Origin: Gammaproteobacteria bacterium
GTDB taxonomy: Bacteria; Pseudomonadota; Gammaproteobacteria; UBA6429
Reading direction: 5' to 3'
Assembly (NCBI GenBank): GCA_030635835.1
Contig: DAOVYB010000025.1
Coordinates: 1 to 13,640 of the forward strand
DNA: 13,640 nucleotides
Part shown: positions 1 to 8,357 of the stretch, one piece after another
Layout of the letters: the number at the start of each line of letters is the position of its first letter
Position numbering within the stretch: the first letter of the stretch is position 1
The notes under the pieces: model-generated
Databases searched by the model: none
What the model saw: only the letters and a program-made list of their open reading frames with translations
What the model was told of the DNA's origin: nothing
Position numbers and translations under genes: made by a program

Positions 1-600
1 AGTATTCCTTTTCTTTCTCTTGGTGCCTGGATTCTGACCGTTGGCTGGTTTGGGTTTAACGTAATGTCAGCACAAACCATTGATGCTATAGCCGGTTTAG
101 TTGCTGTGAACTACCTCATGGCACTGGTAGGCGGCAGTTTGGTTGCGACGCTGGTAGGACGAAATGATCCGGGTTTTGTTCATAATGGTCCATTAGCTGG
201 TTTAGTCGCCGTCTGTGCGGGTTCAGATCTTATGCATCCACTTGGTGCCTTAGTTACAGGCGGTATTGCTGGTGGCTTGTTTGTCTGGACATTTACCCTG
301 GCGCAAAACAAATGGAAGATTGATGATGTTCTCGGTGTATGGCCATTACATGGGCTTTGTGGAGCCTGGGGTGGTATTGCTGCCGGTATTTTTGGAAGCA
401 CTGCTTTAGGTGGGTTAGGTGGAGTGACTTTCATGTCTCAATTAGCCGGTACAGTTATTGGTATTTCAATTGCGTTATTAGGTGGTGCTATTGTTTATGG
501 TGTGTTGAAAGCACTGGTCGGTCTTCGTCTCAGTCAGGAAGAAGAATACCAGGGTGCTGATTTGAGTATTCATAAAATTGCGGCAGAGGCTGCCGAGTAA
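1..600 (+). CDS. amt: Ammonium transporter Amt, C-terminal part (5' end outside window)
   Basis: Inner-membrane channel of the Amt/MEP/Rh family that brings ammonium or ammonia into the cell. The frame is open from base 1 (SIPFLSLGAWILTVGWFGFN), so the gene begins upstream and the ATG at 64 is internal. About 199 C-terminal residues are visible. They include the conserved HNGPLAGLVAVCAGSD stretch, and DDVLGVWPLHGLCGAWGG, whose His (codon at 349) corresponds to the second pore histidine of the family. Several Gly/Ala-rich membrane helices follow. The cytoplasmic tail LRLSQEEEYQGADLSIHK resembles the segment that contacts PII (GlnK) proteins in known Amt proteins. No glnK is visible, but it could lie upstream. 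Family assignment is firm; physiological substrate control is inferred. Confidence 0.95.
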   Translation, partial: SIPFLSLGAWILTVGWFGFNVMSAQTIDAIAGLVAVNYLMALVGGSLVATLVGRNDPGFVHNGPLAGLVAVCAGSDLMHPLGALVTGGIAGGLFVWTFTLAQNKWKIDDVLGVWPLHGLCGAWGGIAAGIFGSTALGGLGGVTFMSQLAGTVIGISIALLGGAIVYGVLKALVGLRLSQEEEYQGADLSIHKIAAEAAE

Positions 601-610
601 TCACATCGTA

Positions 611-665
611 TTTTCTGCAAGCTCAGTGTGAACTAATTAAGGTTTTTACACTGAGCTTACAGAAA
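611..665. terminator. Long hairpin between convergent amt and histidine kinase genes
   Basis: An 11-bp perfect inverted repeat (AAGCTCAGTGT at 619-629, its complement at 648-658) is extended outward by TTTCTG at 612-617 and CAGAAA at 660-665 across one mismatch (618/659). The arms are separated by 18 bases. It sits just after the amt stop and before the stop of the oppositely oriented kinase gene, so a two-way terminator is likely. Neither side has a clean run of T directly after the stem, which lowers certainty about the mechanism. Confidence 0.6.
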
Positions 666-682
666 TAAATTTATCTTCTTTA

Positions 683-1810
683 TTAATCTGCTTTAACAGG
701 TATAGTGAAATAAAAGCAGGTATGTCCATTAGCTTTATTGTCAAAATTTATTATACCATTATGATGTTCAACAATCGTTTTTGATATCGCTAATCCTAAC
801 CCTGTTCCGGCAATATTTTTTGTATTACTTACATCAGCCTGAGTAAAGGCCTGAAATATTTTGTCTTTAAATTTTTCTGGAATCCCTGTTCCATGATCGG
901 TTATTGAAATTAGAATATGCTTATTTTCCAGTTTGGTTGTAATATCAATGGTTCCACCATTAGGTTCAAATTTTGCAGCATTAGACATCAGGTTATTCAT
1001 TACCTGAATAATACGATCTTTGTCTGCTTTTACTAAAGGCAAAGATGCACTGTTACTATAATTGAAATGAACCTGGTATTTATCTGATAATCCTTTGTTT
1101 TGTTTTATACATGAATCAATTAAATCATTCATATTTACTTCAGAAAATTTAAATTCCATTTTTCCGGATTCAATTTTTTCGATATCTAAAATATCGTTAA
1201 TTAATAATAAAAGACGATCAGCGTTGTTATAAGCTATTTTAAGCATGTTCTTAAAATTATTCGAGTTAGGATCTTCAATGCCTGACTTTAGTAACCCTAA
1301 CGCCCCCATAATAGACGTTAATGGCGTTCTTAATTCATGGCTGACTGATGAAACAAATCCTGATTTTAATTTAGAAAGTGATTCTGCTTCATGTGCCATC
1401 TTTCTTAATTGTTGTTCGCGGTATACTGCGGTAGTGGAATCTTTAATTTGAATTAAACAGTAACGTTCATTATTTGTAAGTTGTATGGGTTTAATGTAAA
1501 TAATTTGTCGTAACGGTTTATTTTTATCGCCATTGACATAAAGAGGAAAAGGTTTTTTATTAAACTCATGTGAAATAAAAGAAGCACTGCCTTTAGATAA
1601 ACAGAGTTTAGTTGCTTTATGAATCCGACTATCTTCAATTTCCGGGAAAAGGCTGAATAAATTTTTATTTAAAGCATCTTCTTTATTAATGATTGAATTT
1701 TTTTCAATACTCTTATTCCAGAATATTATGTTATTTTTGCTATCAATAATAATAATGCCGGGTACTGTTGAATCTAGTGCTTGCGTAAGTAATTCTGAGG
1801 TAATATTCAT
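683..1810 (-). CDS. Soluble PAS-domain sensor histidine kinase
   Basis: Two-component sensor kinase of 375 residues. It has no signal peptide or membrane helix, so it should act in the cytoplasm. A PAS-like sensor region covers about residues 8-125 (opening with DSTVPGIIIIDSKNNIIFWN). The HisKA dimerisation domain has the phosphorylated His at 158 in SVSHELRTPLTS. The HATPase domain follows with the N box NNLMSNAAKF (272-281), G1 DHGTGIP (305-311) and G2 GTGLGLAIS (335-343). There is no receiver domain. It is the last gene of a three-gene minus-strand set, 18 bases after the CheC-like gene, so its likely partner is the response regulator at the head of that set. The ligand of the PAS domain cannot be read from the sequence. 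The gene looks more AT-rich than miaB: one 60-base sample (1501-1560) has 17 G/C, against 29 at 3601-3660. Confidence 0.9.
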   Translation of the reverse strand: MNITSELLTQALDSTVPGIIIIDSKNNIIFWNKSIEKNSIINKEDALNKNLFSLFPEIEDSRIHKATKLCLSKGSASFISHEFNKKPFPLYVNGDKNKPLRQIIYIKPIQLTNNERYCLIQIKDSTTAVYREQQLRKMAHEAESLSKLKSGFVSSVSHELRTPLTSIMGALGLLKSGIEDPNSNNFKNMLKIAYNNADRLLLLINDILDIEKIESGKMEFKFSEVNMNDLIDSCIKQNKGLSDKYQVHFNYSNSASLPLVKADKDRIIQVMNNLMSNAAKFEPNGGTIDITTKLENKHILISITDHGTGIPEKFKDKIFQAFTQADVSNTKNIAGTGLGLAISKTIVEHHNGIINFDNKANGHTCFYFTIPVKAD

Positions 1811-1828
1811 TCTATTAAACAGTAAATA

Positions 1829-2449
1829 TTAAGCCGTCAATTTTGAAATATACATATCAATATGAGTTGCCAGATTTTCCATCGAACCTACATCAAGTAA
1901 ATAGATGACATAGCCCTGGATATTTTTCTTTTCAATAGTAAAGTTAACCTGTAAATAAAGCACGGTTTGGTGTGTTGTGATGCCATTATTCGTATTTTCT
2001 AAAATTTCTGAACAAGTACCACAATTAAAAACAGGTAACTCACTTGTGATTTCATCGTTAAAGATATCCACTAAACTACTCAAACCTGCATTGATAATTA
2101 TATTTCCAATTTCAAGTAATGCTTCTTCTTCAAACTCGGTTAAGTTTTCAAGTGGCACAGTATCTTGTAGTAATAAGCGAACCAGCTCCAGACTTTTTTC
2201 TGTTGGAAAAGCAAGAATGGCCTGACCAAAAATCATGCCTTGAAATTGTTGTGAAACGCCACTTATATGACCATCAGAATCAGATTCAAGCATATTGGCT
2301 AATTCAGATTTTTCCATAAAGGATATTTTGGGGATAGAGAGAAGGATTTCTTCTGATACCATTTCACTCAGTGCCGATGCGGCATTACCCATACCAAGGT
2401 TAAAAAGCTCGGTTAGCATATCTTCCTGAAGGTCATTAAGTTTAATCAT
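1829..2449 (-). CDS. CheC-family phospho-response-regulator phosphatase
   Basis: Cytoplasmic protein of 206 residues in the CheC/CheX/FliY family, which dephosphorylates CheY-type receivers. Both halves of the internal repeat carry the family signature D/S-x3-E-x2-N-x22-P. The first site is D10, E14, N17, P40. The second is E109 (in the D/S position), E113, N116, P139. With the key Glu and Asn kept in both, two working sites are plausible, as in Thermotoga CheC. No cheD or other chemotaxis gene adjoins it. The ATG lies two bases after the stop of the response regulator and has no obvious Shine-Dalgarno sequence, so it is probably translated by coupling. The natural substrate is inferred to be that regulator. 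CheX-like is the main alternative label. Confidence 0.88.
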   Translation of the reverse strand: MIKLNDLQEDMLTELFNLGMGNAASALSEMVSEEILLSIPKISFMEKSELANMLESDSDGHISGVSQQFQGMIFGQAILAFPTEKSLELVRLLLQDTVPLENLTEFEEEALLEIGNIIINAGLSSLVDIFNDEITSELPVFNCGTCSEILENTNNGITTHQTVLYLQVNFTIEKKNIQGYVIYLLDVGSMENLATHIDMYISKLTA

Positions 2450-2451
2450 TT

Positions 2452-2820
2452 TTATGAGCCGCTTTTAGAAAGGATGGATAAAATACGTTCTTCAGTGACG
2501 GGTTTTTTTGAAAAATAGATACCTTTATCTTCAGCCTTATTACGTGTGCTCGCCTGTACATTTGCGGTTAATAATGTGATGTATGTATTAGGATGTTGTT
2601 TTTTTAATTCTTCGCTGAGTGTAAGTCCATCGTCTCCTGGCATATTGTAGTCACAAATAATATGAGTTAATTCATCCTGAATATCTAAAGCACGTGTTTC
2701 TTCTGCATTAGCCGCTTCAATAATGAGGGCATCAGGGTAGTGTTGTTGAACTATGGCTTTAACCATCATGCGAGAAACGCGGCTATCATCAATAATTAAA
2801 ATACTTCTTGTGTCGCTCAT
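2452..2820 (-). CDS. Single-domain CheY-like response regulator
   Basis: A stand-alone receiver domain of 122 residues with no output domain. The acidic pair is D11/D12 (ILIIDDSRVSR), the phosphorylated Asp is D57 (IICDYNMPG), the switch Thr is T85 (LLTA) and the conserved Lys is K106 (SKKP). All catalytic positions are therefore present. The N-terminal ATG at 2820 is preceded by GGAG with eight bases between, a good ribosome site. It heads the minus-strand operon with the CheC-like phosphatase and the histidine kinase. Signal output must be by protein contact, since there is no DNA-binding or enzymatic domain. A flagellar or other target is unknown. A 60-base sample (2641-2700) contains 18 G/C, similar to the kinase gene. 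Confidence 0.92.
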   Translation of the reverse strand: MSDTRSILIIDDSRVSRMMVKAIVQQHYPDALIIEAANAEETRALDIQDELTHIICDYNMPGDDGLTLSEELKKQHPNTYITLLTANVQASTRNKAEDKGIYFSKKPVTEERILSILSKSGS

Positions 2821-2857
2821 GCATAAGGCTCCGACTAAATTTGCATAGATATTTATT

Positions 2858-2872
2858 AAGAAAACTTTTCTT
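2858..2872. promoter_or_regulatory. Palindrome upstream of the response-regulator operon
   Basis: AAGAAAACTTTTCTT is a perfect 7+1+7 palindrome 38 bases before the response-regulator start, in the 253-base gap shared with miaB. On the minus strand a weak TTGATG-like -35 (around 2882-2877) lies just upstream, with AT-rich sequence downstream. It could be an operator or simply an AT-rich coincidence. The rest of the gap (2873-3073) shows no RNA gene, and no confident miaB promoter was found there. Confidence 0.3.
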
Positions 2873-3073
2873 TGTCATCAATATATCGTCCAATAAAAAT
2901 AAAGCATGAGGAGAAAAAATTTTTCAGAAGAGAGCGGTTAAATTATGGCATTTTTAAATTATGGTTAATTAAAGACACAAATTTTAGATGTTTTGGCTGC
3001 AATTGCTGATATCGGCTGGATTAAACCAGGGCAAAATGATACCTTTCTCCGTCCTGAAATATGTGGTCAAAAA

Positions 3074-4438
3074 ATGCGCAAATTACACATTAGAACCTTT
3101 GGTTGCCAGATGAATGAGTACGATACTGCAAAAATGGCAGACGTACTAAAAGCCTCCCATGGCCTGGAATTAACGGATACCGCCGAAGAGGCAGATGTTT
3201 TACTTTTAAACACCTGCTCAGTTCGTGAGCGCGCACAGGAAAAAGTATTCTCTAATTTGGGGATGTGGCGCAAATTAAAAGATAAGCGACCTGAACTCGT
3301 GATTGGTGTAGGCGGATGTGTCGCTAGTCAGGAGGGAGAAGCGATTCTCAAACGTGCGCCTTATGTCGATTTGATTTTTGGACCTCAAACCCTACACCGT
3401 TTACCGCAAATGCTGAGTGATGCGACTAAAAAGCATAAATCAGTCGTTGATGTGTCCTTCCCTGAAATTGAAAAATTTGATTTCATGCCTGACCCCAAAA
3501 GTGATGGTGCAAGCGCTTATGTCTCAATTATGGAAGGCTGCAGTAAATACTGCTCTTTTTGTGTGGTGCCATACACTCGAGGTGAAGAATTTAGTCGCCC
3601 GTTTGATGACATTATTGCCGAAGTTGCCCAGTTAGCCGAGCAGGGTGTACGAGAAGTGAATTTACTTGGTCAAAATGTGAATGCCTACCGTGGTGTGATG
3701 CATGACGATTCAGTAGCTGATTTAGCCTTACTCATTCAATATGTAGCTGCAATTGAAGGTATAGATCGCATTCGTTTTACCACTTCTCATCCGATTGAGA
3801 TGAATGACAATCTCATTCAGGTTTATGCTGAAGTGCCCGAATTAGTCAGTCATTTACATTTACCGGTACAAAGTGGTTCTGATCGTATTTTGGCGCAAAT
3901 GAAGCGCAAACATACAGCACTTGAATACAAAGGGATTATTCGCAAGTTACAAAAAGTGCGCCCTGATCTATGTTTTTCATCGGACTTTATTATTGGCTTT
4001 CCTGGTGAGACCGATAAGGATTTTGAAGACACCATGAATTTGATTGCTGATGTGGGATTTGATCTGTCTTATAGCTTTATCTATAGCGCACGTCCGGGAA
4101 CACCCGCTTCAAGTTTGCCTGATGATGTGCCTGATGAAGTTAAAAAAGCACGATTAAAAATCTTACAAACGCGAATTAACCAACAAACCCTTCAAATTAG
4201 TGAAAATATGATGGGTTCTATTCAGCGTGTGCTGGTAACGCGTGTTTCCAGAAAAGATGAAACTGAAGTCAGTGGCCGCACAGAGAACAATCGTGTGGTA
4301 AACTTCAAGGCAGATAAATCACTTATTGGTCATTTTGCAAACGTGAAAATAACAGAAGTTCGACCAAACTCTTTACGCGGTGAATTGGTGGATAGCGCCG
4401 ATTCAGCAACTGCCCCTGTTTCAGCGAATAACGCCTAA
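3074..4438 (+). CDS. miaB: tRNA-2-methylthio-N6-dimethylallyladenosine synthase MiaB
   Basis: Radical-SAM methylthiotransferase that adds the 2-methylthio group to i6A37 of tRNAs reading UNN codons. With the start at 3074 it has 454 residues (E. coli: 474). The N-terminal UPF0004 domain holds the auxiliary-cluster cysteines C11, C48 and C82. The radical-SAM CxxxCxxC is C156, C160, C163 in [12 protein letters not shown]-terminal TRAM domain follows, containing [12 protein letters not shown]. The ATG at 3074 was chosen because [21 protein letters not shown] aligns with the E. coli N-terminus. The frame continues upstream to a TTG at 2993, which would add 27 residues. Neither start has a convincing Shine-Dalgarno sequence. 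First gene of the run leading to lnt. Confidence 0.97.
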   Translation: MRKLHIRTFGCQMNEYDTAKMADVLKASHGLELTDTAEEADVLLLNTCSVRERAQEKVFSNLGMWRKLKDKRPELVIGVGGCVASQEGEAILKRAPYVDLIFGPQTLHRLPQMLSDATKKHKSVVDVSFPEIEKFDFMPDPKSDGASAYVSIMEGCSKYCSFCVVPYTRGEEFSRPFDDIIAEVAQLAEQGVREVNLLGQNVNAYRGVMHDDSVADLALLIQYVAAIEGIDRIRFTTSHPIEMNDNLIQVYAEVPELVSHLHLPVQSGSDRILAQMKRKHTALEYKGIIRKLQKVRPDLCFSSDFIIGFPGETDKDFEDTMNLIADVGFDLSYSFIYSARPGTPASSLPDDVPDEVKKARLKILQTRINQQTLQISENMMGSIQRVLVTRVSRKDETEVSGRTENNRVVNFKADKSLIGHFANVKITEVRPNSLRGELVDSADSATAPVSANNA

Positions 4439-4452
4439 AACTATTTTATATT

Positions 4453-5427
4453 TTGAATACCTCCGCACATTCTCTCGATCTTACCTTAGAACCTGCTGAT
4501 AATCAGCGGCTTGCAAATTTGTGCGGCCAGTTTGATGAGCACCTGCGTTTGATTGAACGTCGTATGGGCGTTGAGATAAATAATCGTGGCAATAACTTTA
4601 GAATTATTGGCAAAAAAAAATCAACGCAAGAAACCGAAGAAGTCTTACGCGAACTGTATATTGAAACAGATAAAAATACTTTGTCACCTGAAGTGGTTAA
4701 TTTACATTTACACGATACTGGTGCTGTTCAACTTGTAAAAACAAAAGCCCGTTCTGGTGAAGAAGTTATTATTCAAACCAAACGTGGTCAGGTAAAAGGG
4801 CGTGGTCCTAGTCAGCAACATTATTTACGCTCCATCGCTGACTATGATGTGAGTTTTGGTGTCGGCCCGGCAGGTACGGGTAAAACGTATCTTGCTGTTG
4901 CCTCTGCGGTAGAAGCACTTGAACGCGATGAAGTGCGTCGAATCATTTTAACGCGGCCGGCCGTTGAGTCAGGTGAGCGATTAGGCTTTTTGCCGGGTGA
5001 TTTAGCACAGAAAATCGATCCTTATTTAAGACCACTTTATGATGCTTTATATGAAATGCTGGGTTTTGAAAAAGTGGCACGATTAATGGAACGTAACGTG
5101 ATTGAAGTTGCGCCATTAGCATATATGCGTGGCCGTTCACTAAACGAATCTTTTATTATTTTGGATGAAGCACAAAATACCACGGTTGAACAAATGAAAA
5201 TGTTTTTAACTCGTATTGGTTTTGGTTCAAAAGTGGTTGTCACTGGTGATGTCACACAAATTGATCTACCTCGAGGTCAGCAGTCCGGTTTACGTCAGGT
5301 CATTGATTTTTTATCTGATGTCGATGGTTTAAGTTTTAGTTTCTTTACGCCAAAGGATGTTGTGCGTCATCAGTTAGTTCAGCGTATTGTTGAAGCCTAT
5401 GATGCGAATGAAGAAAAAACACATTAA
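4453..5427 (+). CDS. ybeZ: PhoH-family ATPase (YbeZ)
   Basis: PhoH-like P-loop ATPase of 324 residues, the usual partner of the endoribonuclease YbeY and thought to act in RNA metabolism. Walker A is GVGPAGTGKT (136-145) and Walker B is FIILDEAQN with D238/E239. The downstream stretch VVTGDVTQIDLPRG is typical of the family. The start is the TTG at 4453: the residues after it (SLDLTLEPADNQRL) match the conserved N-terminus of E. coli YbeZ, whereas the first in-frame ATG (4564) would remove them. There is no clear ribosome site. It begins 14 bases after the miaB stop and its TAA overlaps the ATG of ybeY (TAATG), pointing to one transcript and coupled translation. Confidence 0.95.
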   Translation: MNTSAHSLDLTLEPADNQRLANLCGQFDEHLRLIERRMGVEINNRGNNFRIIGKKKSTQETEEVLRELYIETDKNTLSPEVVNLHLHDTGAVQLVKTKARSGEEVIIQTKRGQVKGRGPSQQHYLRSIADYDVSFGVGPAGTGKTYLAVASAVEALERDEVRRIILTRPAVESGERLGFLPGDLAQKIDPYLRPLYDALYEMLGFEKVARLMERNVIEVAPLAYMRGRSLNESFIILDEAQNTTVEQMKMFLTRIGFGSKVVVTGDVTQIDLPRGQQSGLRQVIDFLSDVDGLSFSFFTPKDVVRHQLVQRIVEAYDANEEKTH

Positions 5428-5885
5428 TGGAAATTAGTTTAGATATACAGCGTGAGGTTGAAGCGTTACCAACTGATGCAGATTTACTTAAATGGACAAA
5501 TGAAACGCTTGAGTTTGAACAACATGGCGATACCGAGTTAACGATTCGATTTGTTGATGAGAAAGAAAGCGCAGAGTTAAACGAGAAATATCGCGATAAA
5601 GCAGGTTCGACAAATGTTCTATCGTTTCCTTTTGAAATGCCCGCTGAAGTTGAATTGAATTTATTAGGCGATTTGGTTATTTGTGCTGAAGTCGTTAAAC
5701 AGCAGGCTAAAGAACAAGGTAAGCAAGAGATAGCACATTGGGCGCATATGGTCGTTCATGGTACGTTGCATTTATTAGGTTATGATCATTTGACTGACGA
5801 TGAAGCAAAAGCAATGGAAGCAAAAGAAATAAAAATTTTATCACAACTGGGGTATTCCGATCCTTATCGGGAAATAGAAGCATGA
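5427..5885 (+). CDS. ybeY: Endoribonuclease YbeY (rRNA maturation factor)
   Basis: Single-strand-specific metallo-endoribonuclease needed for 16S rRNA 3'-end maturation and ribosome quality control. At 152 residues it has the normal family length. The metal-binding motif HGTLHLLGYDH gives H111, H115 and H121, and the conserved Arg is R56, shortly before STNVLSFPF; these correspond to R59, H114, H118 and H124 of E. coli. It overlaps ybeZ by one base and corC by four (ATGA), so the three proteins are expected to be made together. No missing residue was noticed. Confidence 0.97.
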   Translation: MEISLDIQREVEALPTDADLLKWTNETLEFEQHGDTELTIRFVDEKESAELNEKYRDKAGSTNVLSFPFEMPAEVELNLLGDLVICAEVVKQQAKEQGKQEIAHWAHMVVHGTLHLLGYDHLTDDEAKAMEAKEIKILSQLGYSDPYREIEA

Positions 5886-6784
5886 GTGAAGAACAGCCGA
5901 GTCATTCGGGAAATGAAACTAAATCACAAAGAACCTGGGTTGAACGTTTAGGACAAGCCTTGCAAGGTGAGCTCAGGGATCGTGAACAACTTTTAGTTGT
6001 ACTGAATGAAGCACATAAAAATAATGTTATTGATCATGAAGCTTTTAACATGATCGATGGGGCATTGCAGGTTGCTGAAATGCAGGTGCGAGACATTATG
6101 ATTCCTCGCTCACAAATGATTGTGCTTGAAATGGATTCAAGTGAAGAAGAATTATTAGATATGGTGGTTGCGTCTGCACATTCACGTTTTCCAGTCGTCG
6201 GTGATAGTAAAGATGAAGTCGTTGGTATTTTATTAGCAAAAGACTTATTGCCTCATTTGACTAGTGCTGTTGATAAAAAACTTAACGTTCGTGATGTACT
6301 ACGACCTGCAGTATTTATTCCTGAAAGTAAACGTCTTAATGTTCTGTTAAAAGAGTTTCGCAGCACACGAAATCATATTGCTATTGTTGTTGATGAATAT
6401 GGTGGTGTTGCCGGAATGGTAACAATTGAAGATGTACTCGAACAAATCGTTGGTGAAATAGAAGATGAGCATGATTTTGATGAAGACACTTATATCTTTG
6501 AACACACAAAAGATCGTGCAACGGTTAAAGCAATAACGCCAGTTGAAGACTTTAATGAACATTTTAAGGTGGATTTTAGTGATGATGAATTTGACACCAT
6601 TGGTGGTATTGTCATGAATGCGTTAGGCCATGTGCCGAAACGTGGTGAAACTGTTGTAATTGAAGGTCTGGAGTTTAAAATTTTACGAGCCACTAATCGC
6701 CGGATTAGTTTGCTGGAAATATCTTCAACTAGCCAAAGTTCAAACAATGAGGCAACGGAAGCTGCCGATGTTGATAAAAACTGA
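5882..6784 (+). CDS. corC: CorC/YbeX CBS-domain protein
   Basis: Cytoplasmic protein of 300 residues (E. coli YbeX: 292), traditionally linked to CorA-dependent magnesium or cobalt efflux; more recent work connects ybeX to ribosome metabolism. A short N-terminal helix region is followed by the family signature VRDIMIPRSQM (69-79) and a pair of CBS domains over about 75-195, containing SRFPVVGDSKDEVVGILLAKD and HIAIVVDEYGGVAGMVTIED. A C-terminal CorC_HlyC transporter-associated domain covers about 205-285 (FDTIGGIVMNALGHVPKRGE). There is no membrane DUF21 domain, which separates it from the HlyC/CorB type. The start is ATGA-coupled to ybeY. Confidence 0.95.
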   Translation: MSEEQPSHSGNETKSQRTWVERLGQALQGELRDREQLLVVLNEAHKNNVIDHEAFNMIDGALQVAEMQVRDIMIPRSQMIVLEMDSSEEELLDMVVASAHSRFPVVGDSKDEVVGILLAKDLLPHLTSAVDKKLNVRDVLRPAVFIPESKRLNVLLKEFRSTRNHIAIVVDEYGGVAGMVTIEDVLEQIVGEIEDEHDFDEDTYIFEHTKDRATVKAITPVEDFNEHFKVDFSDDEFDTIGGIVMNALGHVPKRGETVVIEGLEFKILRATNRRISLLEISSTSQSSNNEATEAADVDKN

Positions 6785-8357
6785 CTCTGAGGGAGTAGAA
6801 AAAAATCCTTCATTATTCGCATCTTCGCGAATAGGCTATTTCATTGTTTTTATTGCTGGTGCATTGTTAGCGCTCGCATTTTCTCCGCTAGATTATTATC
6901 TTATTTCAGTTTTAAGTCCTGCCGTACTTTTTTATTCATTTTTATTTGCATCACCACGTCGTGCAGCCTGGCTAGGTTGGTGGTTTGGAATGGGCTTTTT
7001 TGGTGTTGGTGTTTCATGGGGTTTTGTCGCGATATATGTCTTTGGCTTAAGCTCTATATTTGCATCAGCAATATTAACCTTTATCGGTATTAGTTTGATG
7101 GCTGCATATATTGCATTGCAAGGCTATCTAAGTGTTTTATTTATTAGAAAACTTCATATTCTCAACCGAAGAATAATTCTTATTGTTGTATTCCCCTTAT
7201 TCTGGCTTTTACTTGAATGGTTTCGTGGTTGGTTCCTGACAGGATTTCCATGGTTAAGTTTAGGTTATAGTCAAACAAGTAGTAGCCTGTCAGGTTACGC
7301 CTCTGTATTAGGTGTTTATGGAATATCATGGTTAACAGCCTTAAGCTCATCATTATTACTTGTGATTTTTCTAAACAATAGTACGAACTATAAAAAGAGT
7401 CTCTCTTTTTTATTAAGTGTTATGACAATCTGGATAACAGGATATGCTTTATCTCAAATTGACTGGTCAGAAAAAACTGGTGAGCCTGTTAAAGTCAGTT
7501 TGGTTCAGGGTAATGTCGAACAAGAAACAAAATGGGATCCGGAACATTTTGAAAAACGAAAACAGCGTTACCTGTCATTAACTCGGGAAAATTGGGACAG
7601 TGATATTATTCTCTGGCCAGAAAATTCATTAACGATTTTTCATCATCAGTTAAATCGAAGTGTGTTGCTTCCTCTTGCTAACGAAGCGAAAAAACATAAC
7701 ACCGATATTATTTTGGGTTTGCCGGTATTGGATCGGGAAAAAGATGAGTATTTCAGTAGTTTAATGGCAATCAATACAGTTAATAATAAACAACAGTTTT
7801 ATCATAAAAACCACCTTGTTCCTTTTGGTGAATATCTTCCATTTTCTTCGCTGCTGCGAGGCTTAATTGACTTTTTTGATTTACCGATGTCAGGTTTTAC
7901 AGCGGGACAATATAAGCAAAAGTTACTACTGGCAGCAGGACAAAAAATTGCGCCGACTATATGTTATGAAGATGCTTTTGGTGAAGATTTAATTCGTTTT
8001 TTACCCGAAGCATCCCTGATATTAAATGCCAGTAACAATGCCTGGTATGGTGACTCGTTTGCACCTCATCAGCATCTACAAATCTCACAAATGCGTGCAC
8101 TGGAAACAGGACGTGATGTGATGCGGGTAACCACAAATGGTGTTTCTGCATTGATTGATTTTAAAGGTAATATCATGTCCCGTTCGCCTCAGTTTAAGGC
8201 GCATGTCGTCACTGGATTTGTTCAGCCACGAACGGGTGCCACACCTTATGTTCGTTGGGGAAATTCAGTTATTTTATTAATACTATTATTAGGTTTTGCT
8301 GGAAGTATTATTTATTACGTTCATAAAAAACATCACTCTCAGGATTTGAAATCATGA
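6768..8357 (+). CDS. lnt: Apolipoprotein N-acyltransferase Lnt
   Basis: Integral inner-membrane enzyme that transfers an acyl chain from phospholipid to the N-terminal Cys of apolipoproteins, the last step of lipoprotein maturation. With the start at 6768 it has 529 residues. A multi-helix membrane part precedes a periplasmic nitrilase domain whose triad is E285 (LWPENSLT), K347 (YHKNHLVPFGEYLP) and C399 (TICYEDAFGED), at spacings matching E267/K335/C387 of E. coli. A final membrane helix is at the C-terminus. The frame is open further upstream (ATG at 6660 and 6747), but those would overlap corC extensively. ATG 6768 has GGAAG six bases before it and overlaps corC by only 17 bases. Confidence 0.95.
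   Translation: MLIKTDSEGVEKNPSLFASSRIGYFIVFIAGALLALAFSPLDYYLISVLSPAVLFYSFLFASPRRAAWLGWWFGMGFFGVGVSWGFVAIYVFGLSSIFASAILTFIGISLMAAYIALQGYLSVLFIRKLHILNRRIILIVVFPLFWLLLEWFRGWFLTGFPWLSLGYSQTSSSLSGYASVLGVYGISWLTALSSSLLLVIFLNNSTNYKKSLSFLLSVMTIWITGYALSQIDWSEKTGEPVKVSLVQGNVEQETKWDPEHFEKRKQRYLSLTRENWDSDIILWPENSLTIFHHQLNRSVLLPLANEAKKHNTDIILGLPVLDREKDEYFSSLMAINTVNNKQQFYHKNHLVPFGEYLPFSSLLRGLIDFFDLPMSGFTAGQYKQKLLLAAGQKIAPTICYEDAFGEDLIRFLPEASLILNASNNAWYGDSFAPHQHLQISQMRALETGRDVMRVTTNGVSALIDFKGNIMSRSPQFKAHVVTGFVQPRTGATPYVRWGNSVILLILLLGFAGSIIYYVHKKHHSQDLKS

Noticed and set aside
64..66. ATG at 64 as the start of amt
   Set aside because: The frame is open and Amt-like from base 1, so this Met is internal and the gene is cut by the window edge.
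2988..3113. 41-codon frame with ATG at 2988 overlapping the miaB start
   Set aside because: No ribosome site, no recognisable sequence, and mostly inside the miaB coding region in another frame.
6660..6767. Upstream lnt starts at 6660 or 6747
   Set aside because: They would overlap the conserved C-terminal domain of corC and add residues unlike Lnt N-termini; ATG 6768 has a better ribosome site.
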